A DNA stretch of 64,000 nucleotides from an uncultured Porphyromonadaceae bacterium (GTDB lineage Bacteria; Bacteroidota; Bacteroidia; Bacteroidales; Muribaculaceae): NCBI GenBank assembly GCA_902495075.1, contig CABUVO010000004.1, positions 62,001 through 126,000 on the forward strand, written 5' to 3'. Each line of letters starts with the position of its first letter. Position 1 is the stretch's first letter. The notes under the pieces are model-generated. The model did not search any database. It saw nothing but the letters and a program-made list of their open reading frames with translations, and was not told where the DNA came from. Positions 62,201-64,000 of the stretch are shown in pieces. A program made the translations under genes and the position numbers.

Positions 62201-62425
62201 CTCAATCACCTTCTCCACGAAATAGGGAGTGACGGGAAGGAAATATATCTTATCTGCAAAACCCTCCGAAGTCTGCACGGTGGCGATGTTGGGGTTGATC
62301 AACACCGTCTCGATGCTCTCCTCCTTCATGGCTTTGAGAGCCTGTGAGCCACTATAGTCGAATTCGCCGGCCTCTCCAATTTTAAGAGCGCCGGAACCTA
62401 AAAATAGAACTTTCTTTATATCCAT
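59210..62425 (-). CDS. carB: carbamoyl-phosphate synthase large subunit
   Basis: 1071 residues from the ATG at 62,425 (MDIKKVLFLGSGALKIGEAGEFDYSG); only one base separates it from the carA stop. Two homologous ATP-grasp halves (first about 1-400, second about 545-935; second half starts VVVLGSGAYRIGSSVEFDWCGVNA) and a C-terminal allosteric MGS-like domain (about 940-1071). With CarA it makes carbamoyl phosphate from glutamine, bicarbonate and two ATP for pyrimidine and arginine synthesis. Confidence 0.97.
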   Translation of the reverse strand: MDIKKVLFLGSGALKIGEAGEFDYSGSQALKAMKEESIETVLINPNIATVQTSEGFADKIYFLPVTPYFVEKVIEKERPDGIFLAFGGQTALNCGVKLYESGVLEKYNVKVLGTPVRAIMDTEDRELFVKKLDEIDVKTIKSEAVESVEAALVAADRLGYPVIIRAAYALGGLGSGFCDNREELISLVEQALSFSPQVLVEKSLKGWKEVEYEVVRDRFDNCITVCNMENFDPLGIHTGESIVVAPSQTLSNEDYHMLRKLAIKIIRHIGIVGECNVQYAFDPESMDYRVIEVNARLSRSSALASKATGYPLAFVAAKLGLGYGLFDLKNSVTRSTSAFFEPALDYIVCKIPRWDLGKFHGVRREIGSSMKSVGEVMAIGRTFEEVIQKGLRMIGQGMHGFVENKPIKIDDIDKSLSEPTDKRIFVIEEAFRKGYTVDRIHELTKIDRWFLEKLHIVYTTCCELESLSSLEEVSDELMKRAKSQGFSDFQIGRALWGEDMNRRSAELSNIVRADRLRRGIRPVVKQIDTLAAEYPAQTNYLYLTYNGAQNDVKYLGDKRSVVVLGSGAYRIGSSVEFDWCGVNALMTVAEAGYRPVMINYNPETVSTDYDMCERLYFDELTYERVMDILELEVPHGVILSTGGQIPNNLAMRLDAAKVNILGTQAKDIDNAEDRNKFSSLCDSIGVDQPRWRELTSMADIDLFMEEVGFPVLVRPSYVLSGAAMNVCSNEDELQRFLKLAANVSKQHPVVVTEFIQGAKEIEMDAVAQNGDIKLYAISEHIEFAGVHSGDATIQFPPQKLYVETMRRIKKISGRIAAALHISGPFNIQFLAKDNDIKVIECNLRASRSFPFVSKVSKQNFIDTATRVMLGLNVDKPAKSAFDLDYVGIKASQFSFSRLQGADPVLGVDMSSTGEVGCIGDDTSEAILKSMLSVGYTIPKKTVLISGGTARSKVDLLEPARMLHRKGYVIYATEGTQRFLAENGVPAIQVYLPSDGRHPQALEMLHNKEIELVVNIPKNLTPKELSNGYKVRRAAIDLNIPLLTNARLASAFIRAFCEIPLSDIKIKSWDEY

Positions 62426-62426
62426 G

Positions 62427-63512
62427 TCACAACAATGCAATAAACTCATCAAATATGAATTCCGTATCTTTCGGACCGCTGCTGGCTTCCGGATGGAACT
62501 GCGCGGAGAAGAAAGGTTTTGACTTGTGACGGATGCCTTCGTTGGTGCCGTCGTTCATATTGATGAAATGTGGTTCCCAGTCGGAGGGAATGGTATTGTT
62601 ATCCACAGCGAAACCATGATTCTGCGAAGTGATGAAACAACGCTCAGTGCCGCTCAGGCGGACAGGCTGGTTATGGCTGCGGTGTCCGTATTTGAGTTTA
62701 TAGATCTTGGCTCCGGCAGCTTTGCTCAGGAGCTGATTGCCCATGCAGATGCCGCAGATAGGTTTGCCGATCTCGAATGCTTTCCGGATATTCTCCACTG
62801 TCTTTTCAGCAAACTCCGGGCTTCCGGGACCATTGCTGATAAAGAGTCCGTCGTAGGGGATCTGCGTGAAGTCATAATCCCAGGGCACAAGCGTCACTCT
62901 CACTCCGCGACGCGTAAGACAGCGGATGATGTTGTATTTCGTGCCGCAGTCTACGAGCACTACCCTCTTTTCGCCCTCGCCGAATTCCTTCACCTCGCGG
63001 GTGCTGACCTTGGCGATAAGATTCTCCTTGTTGGGATCATGGAATTCGATATCCTCTCCCCCTTCAAACGTGATCTTACCAAGCATCGAACCTTTGTCGC
63101 GGAGCAACTTGGTGAGCGCGCGGGTATCAATGCCGTAGATACCCGGAATTTTCTCATCCTTGAGCCAGTCGGCAAGGGAACGAGTCGCCTGCCAGTGGCT
63201 AGGTACCCAACTGTAATCCTGGCATACGATAGCCTCGCAATGTATGCGCGAAGACTCGAAATAGTCGCTCACATTCGCCTCTGTGCTTTTTTCAGCCGAG
63301 GGAACGCCGTAATTGCCGAGAATGGGGTAGGTAGTGACAAGAATTTGTCCTTCATAAGAAGGGTCGGTGAGGCTTTCGGGATAGCCTGTCATGGCAGTGT
63401 TGAAAACAACCTCGCCGGCGCATGGATTTTCATAACCGAAGGAGAACCCTTCGAACTTGGAGCCGTCTTCAAGAGTGAGCACGGCTTTTCTGGAATCTTG
63501 CATCGTGTTCAT
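62427..63512 (-). CDS. carA: carbamoyl-phosphate synthase small (glutaminase) subunit
   Basis: 361 residues from the ATG at 63,512 (MNTMQDSRKAVLTLEDGS); the next Met (63,503) is equally plausible. N-terminal CPSase domain (FEGFSFGYENPCAGEVVFNTAMTGYPE) and a class I glutamine amidotransferase domain with nucleophile Cys in ICGICMGNQLLSKA and His/Glu in QFHPEAS. It supplies ammonia to CarB, whose gene follows after one base. The predicted transcription start lies only a few bases before the ATG. Confidence 0.96.
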   Translation of the reverse strand: MNTMQDSRKAVLTLEDGSKFEGFSFGYENPCAGEVVFNTAMTGYPESLTDPSYEGQILVTTYPILGNYGVPSAEKSTEANVSDYFESSRIHCEAIVCQDYSWVPSHWQATRSLADWLKDEKIPGIYGIDTRALTKLLRDKGSMLGKITFEGGEDIEFHDPNKENLIAKVSTREVKEFGEGEKRVVLVDCGTKYNIIRCLTRRGVRVTLVPWDYDFTQIPYDGLFISNGPGSPEFAEKTVENIRKAFEIGKPICGICMGNQLLSKAAGAKIYKLKYGHRSHNQPVRLSGTERCFITSQNHGFAVDNNTIPSDWEPHFINMNDGTNEGIRHKSKPFFSAQFHPEASSGPKDTEFIFDEFIALL

Positions 63513-63520
63513 TTTGCGTA

Positions 63521-63552
63521 CAAAGTTACACAGAATCCCACTAATTAACAAA
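63521..63552 (-). promoter_or_regulatory. promoter of carAB
   Basis: Minus strand: TTTG (63,552-63,549), 20 bases, TAACTTTG (63,528-63,521). The box ends nine bases before the carA ATG at 63,512, so the mRNA would have almost no leader. Confidence 0.82.
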
Positions 63553-63580
63553 TTAAAAATCACAATTCCAGCAATAAAAT

Positions 63581-63611
63581 TTTGCATCTCGCGAAATATA
63601 AGTTAATTTTG
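63581..63611 (+). promoter_or_regulatory. promoter of pyrC
   Basis: TTTG (63,581-63,584), 19 bases, TAATTTTG (63,604-63,611), then the ATG at 63,631. It diverges from the carAB promoter, with 28 bases between the two -33 boxes. Confidence 0.82.
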
Positions 63612-63630
63612 CAGAGTATTACCTACTCTC

Positions 63631-64000
63631 ATGAAAACTATACTGATAAAAAATGCTCTGCTGTCCCCTTCCGGCAAGGAGGGAACGGCGGATATTCTCA
63701 TATCCGGAGGGAAAATAGTCGAGATTGCCCCGCATATAGATTCTCCGCAGGATTGCTGCGAAGTTCGCGCCGATGGTCTCACCGTTATCCCCGGGCTTGT
63801 GGATGTGCATGTGCATCTCCGTGAGCCCGGTTTTTCATATAAGGAGACGATTGCGACTGGTACGGCGGCAGCGGCAGCCGGCGGATTCACCACAGTCTGC
63901 CCTATGCCAAACCTCAACCCGGCTCCCGATTCTCCTGAAAATCTCGAACGTCAGCTCGAAATCATACGTAAAGACGCTAAAATTGAGACTATACCCTACG
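63631..64000 (+). CDS. pyrC: dihydroorotase (partial, cut by window end)
   Basis: The first 123 codons are present. The amidohydrolase metal motif GLVDVHVHLREPGF (about 55-68) and ETIATGTAAAAAGGFTTVCPMPN are typical of class I dihydroorotase, which closes carbamoyl-aspartate to dihydroorotate. Divergent from carAB, it completes a local pyrimidine-synthesis group. The rest lies outside the window. Confidence 0.93.
   Translation, partial: MKTILIKNALLSPSGKEGTADILISGGKIVEIAPHIDSPQDCCEVRADGLTVIPGLVDVHVHLREPGFSYKETIATGTAAAAAGGFTTVCPMPNLNPAPDSPENLERQLEIIRKDAKIETIPY

Noticed and set aside
62526..63548. Plus-strand open frame (340 codons) opposite carA
   Set aside because: Antisense to carA, no family resemblance, and it would run through the carAB promoter.

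Overview
The window reads as chromosomal DNA of a Bacteroidales bacterium. It has SusC/SusD-type outer-membrane systems, lipoproteins with a Bacteroidetes-style lipobox, C-terminal tails resembling type IX secretion (T9SS) sorting domains, and promoters of the TTTG-N19/20-TAnnTTTG form used by the Bacteroidetes sigma factor. Family level (Muribaculaceae-like) is a guess from overall style and is not shown by the sequence. From base 1 to about 45,000 nearly every gene is on the minus strand. From 45,575 to 59,116 they are on the plus strand, then carB and carA return to minus and pyrC to plus.

Region 1 (1-10,387, minus): a run of deoC, a secreted endonuclease/exonuclease/phosphatase-type nuclease, a TonB-dependent receptor and two OB-fold-like lipoproteins (DUF5689/DUF6359), followed by one complete and one partial secreted endonuclease I. 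Together these suggest outer-membrane capture and breakdown of extracellular DNA, with deoxyribose catabolism inside the cell. Region 2 (10,584-11,875): ruvC, a DUF4286 gene, tRNA-Thr(UGU) and an SRP RNA gene sharing one promoter with the tRNA.

Region 3 (11,881-32,364): a polysaccharide utilization locus. In transcription order it holds a tetratricopeptide/HTH regulator (DUF6377-like), SusC, SusD, a SusE-like lipoprotein, two SusF-like proteins with T9SS-like tails, three GH27-like glycosidases with a small CBM lipoprotein between two of them, a GH97 enzyme and a six-hairpin glycosidase. An alpha-glucan or alpha-galactoside substrate is inferred.

Region 4 (32,423-44,921): housekeeping genes (rnr, a SulP transporter, an OmpA-like lipoprotein, uvrC, apt, mnmG, ybeY) separated by short tandem repeats. 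It also has a two-gene accessory operon with a 52-codon first gene, a small membrane protein gene, a MITE-like element and a perfect parS-type palindrome next to mnmG.

Region 5 (45,575-57,721, plus): a membrane-anchored AraC-type regulator followed by a long operon of four poorly characterised genes and five genes joined by 1-4 base overlaps: a zinc-ribbon protein, a membrane Ser/Thr kinase, a protein with four AAA+ P-loops, a zinc-ribbon/FHA protein and a PP2C phosphatase. This is the best candidate here for an undescribed system: a self-contained phospho-signalling machine with no secretion apparatus or other known effector visible beside it.

Region 6 (57,722-64,000): a second copy of the MITE-like element, a secreted protein with a formylglycine-generating-enzyme-like segment under its own promoter, and the divergent pyrimidine genes carAB and pyrC (cut by the window end).
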